Shown here: positions 63,448 to 64,000 of the stretch, in pieces
Layout: each line of letters opens with the position of its first letter
Numbering within the stretch: the stretch's first letter is position 1
NCBI RefSeq assembly: GCF_020023385.1
Contig: NZ_JAIQCL010000004.1
Coordinates: forward strand, 1-64,000
Source of the DNA: Planococcus circulans
Lineage (GTDB): Bacteria; Bacillota; Bacilli; Bacillales_A; Planococcaceae
Direction of reading: 5' to 3'
Length of the DNA: 64,000 nucleotides
Notes under the pieces: generated by a model
What the model saw: only the letters and a program-made list of their open reading frames with translations
What the model was told of the DNA's origin: nothing
Database searches by the model: none
Translations under genes and position numbers: made by a program

Positions 63448-64000
63448 GACCATCAAAAAAAGAAAAATCTTGAGCGATGTCACCTTCTCGATTGCAGAAG
63501 GTGAATGCGTTGGCTTATTGGGACAAAACGGAGCAGGGAAAACGACGCTCATTAAATGCATGACCGGCATTCTGCAGCATGAGCAGGGGGACATTACATT
63601 CCATTCCGCCCCCATCGTGCAACACAAGAAAAATATTGGCTACTTGTCCCAAAATACGGACTTCAAACCGTGGATGACTTGCAAAGAATCTCTTCTTTTC
63701 TTCGGAAAATTATCGGGAATGGATAAGGAGTTTTTACAAGAGAATATTTCAGCGGTTTTAGAAGAAGTCGGGCTTAAGGATAAGGGAAATTACAAAGTGG
63801 AACAATTATCTGGCGGCATGAAGCAGCGGCTCGGGATTGCCCAGGCCATTTTGCACCAACCGCTGCTGCTGATTTTGGATGAACCGGTTTCTGCGTTGGA
63901 TCCGATCGGCCGGAATGAAGTGAAAAAATTGATCGCTCGCTTAAAGAAGCGAACGACCATCATTATTTCGACGCATATATTGGACGACGCCAGCGAATTT
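63422..64000 (+). CDS. ABC transporter ATP-binding protein, partial
   Basis: The first 193 codons are visible; the gene runs off the right edge. Walker A is GQNGAGKTT, the signature LSGGMKQRL, Walker B LLLILDEP and the H-loop STH. Its closest type is the ABC-2 exporter ATPases (YxlF, BcrA-like). A permease gene is expected just beyond the window. ATG 63422-63424 lies inside the end of the PLDc_N gene, so the pair is coupled. Confidence 0.92.
   Translation, partial: MITVEKLHKTIKKRKILSDVTFSIAEGECVGLLGQNGAGKTTLIKCMTGILQHEQGDITFHSAPIVQHKKNIGYLSQNTDFKPWMTCKESLLFFGKLSGMDKEFLQENISAVLEEVGLKDKGNYKVEQLSGGMKQRLGIAQAILHQPLLLILDEPVSALDPIGRNEVKKLIARLKKRTTIIISTHILDDASEF

Overview
The window reads as a chromosomal segment of a Gram-positive Bacillales bacterium. 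Gene order from the tRNA cluster through sprT/ydcK, tex/ydcI, the eight-gene sigB operon, ndoA/ndoAI, alr, acpS, a rhomboid protease (ydcA), ydbT/ydbS, cshA, murF and ddl mirrors the Bacillus subtilis ydb/ydc region. The rest of the window departs from B. subtilis. Moderate GC content, copper and cadmium pumps, sucrose-synthesis genes and GC-rich intergenic repeats suggest Planococcaceae, with Planococcus/Planomicrobium as my best guess. This is inference; no database was searched.

Layout. 1-1000: a minus-strand tRNA operon (Asn, Glu, fMet, Asp, Gln, Leu, Arg, Gly) with a clear sigma-A promoter. 1.1-5.2 kb: SprT-like protein, Tex and an MFS carrier with a cre-like site. 5.4-11.1 kb: rsbRA-S-T-U-V-W-sigB-rsbX behind the ndoAI/ndoA toxin-antitoxin pair, with an internal SigB promoter before rsbV. 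11.1-20.6 kb: cell-wall and lipid-precursor genes (alr, acpS, murF, ddl), PH-domain membrane proteins and the RNA helicase CshA. 20.7-23.7 kb: an SMR efflux pair, an unknown protein and rodA. 23.9-27 kb: csoR-copZ-copA with two CsoR operators. 27-36.8 kb: MFS carriers, a block of five 124-bp repeat modules, a stress-type dehydrogenase, an XRE-TPR regulator divergent from an MFS exporter, and a GNAT-aminotransferase fusion in operon with a FAD-dependent oxidase. 37-41.7 kb: a sucrose-phosphate synthase/phosphatase pair behind a SigB-type promoter, a squalene/phytoene-synthase-like protein with an altered second aspartate motif, and cardiolipin synthase. 41.8-55.5 kb: envelope genes (VanY-like peptidase, YidC), a lipid kinase, acetyltransferases, a quinone-response dioxygenase with an MhqR-type box, cvfB, mntR and two very small membrane-protein genes behind SigB-type promoters. 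55.5-64 kb: cadA/cadC, a SulP carrier with a universal stress protein, a six-copy 20-bp tandem repeat, two crcB genes, and at the right edge a regulator divergent from a PLDc_N-ABC transporter operon whose promoter is covered by a Fur-like palindrome.

The linking theme is general stress. sigB and its complete partner-switching cascade lie here, and several genes elsewhere in the window (rsbV, the dehydrogenase at 29.5 kb, the sucrose genes at 37 kb, the 32-aa gene at 50.0 kb and the 51-aa gene at 54.1 kb) have upstream elements close to GTTTAA-N12-15-GGGTAT. No insertion sequence, prophage or CRISPR array was seen. The observations most worth following are SigB-linked sucrose synthesis, the GNAT-aminotransferase/oxidase operon, the 124-bp modules, and the tiny SigB-driven ORFs.
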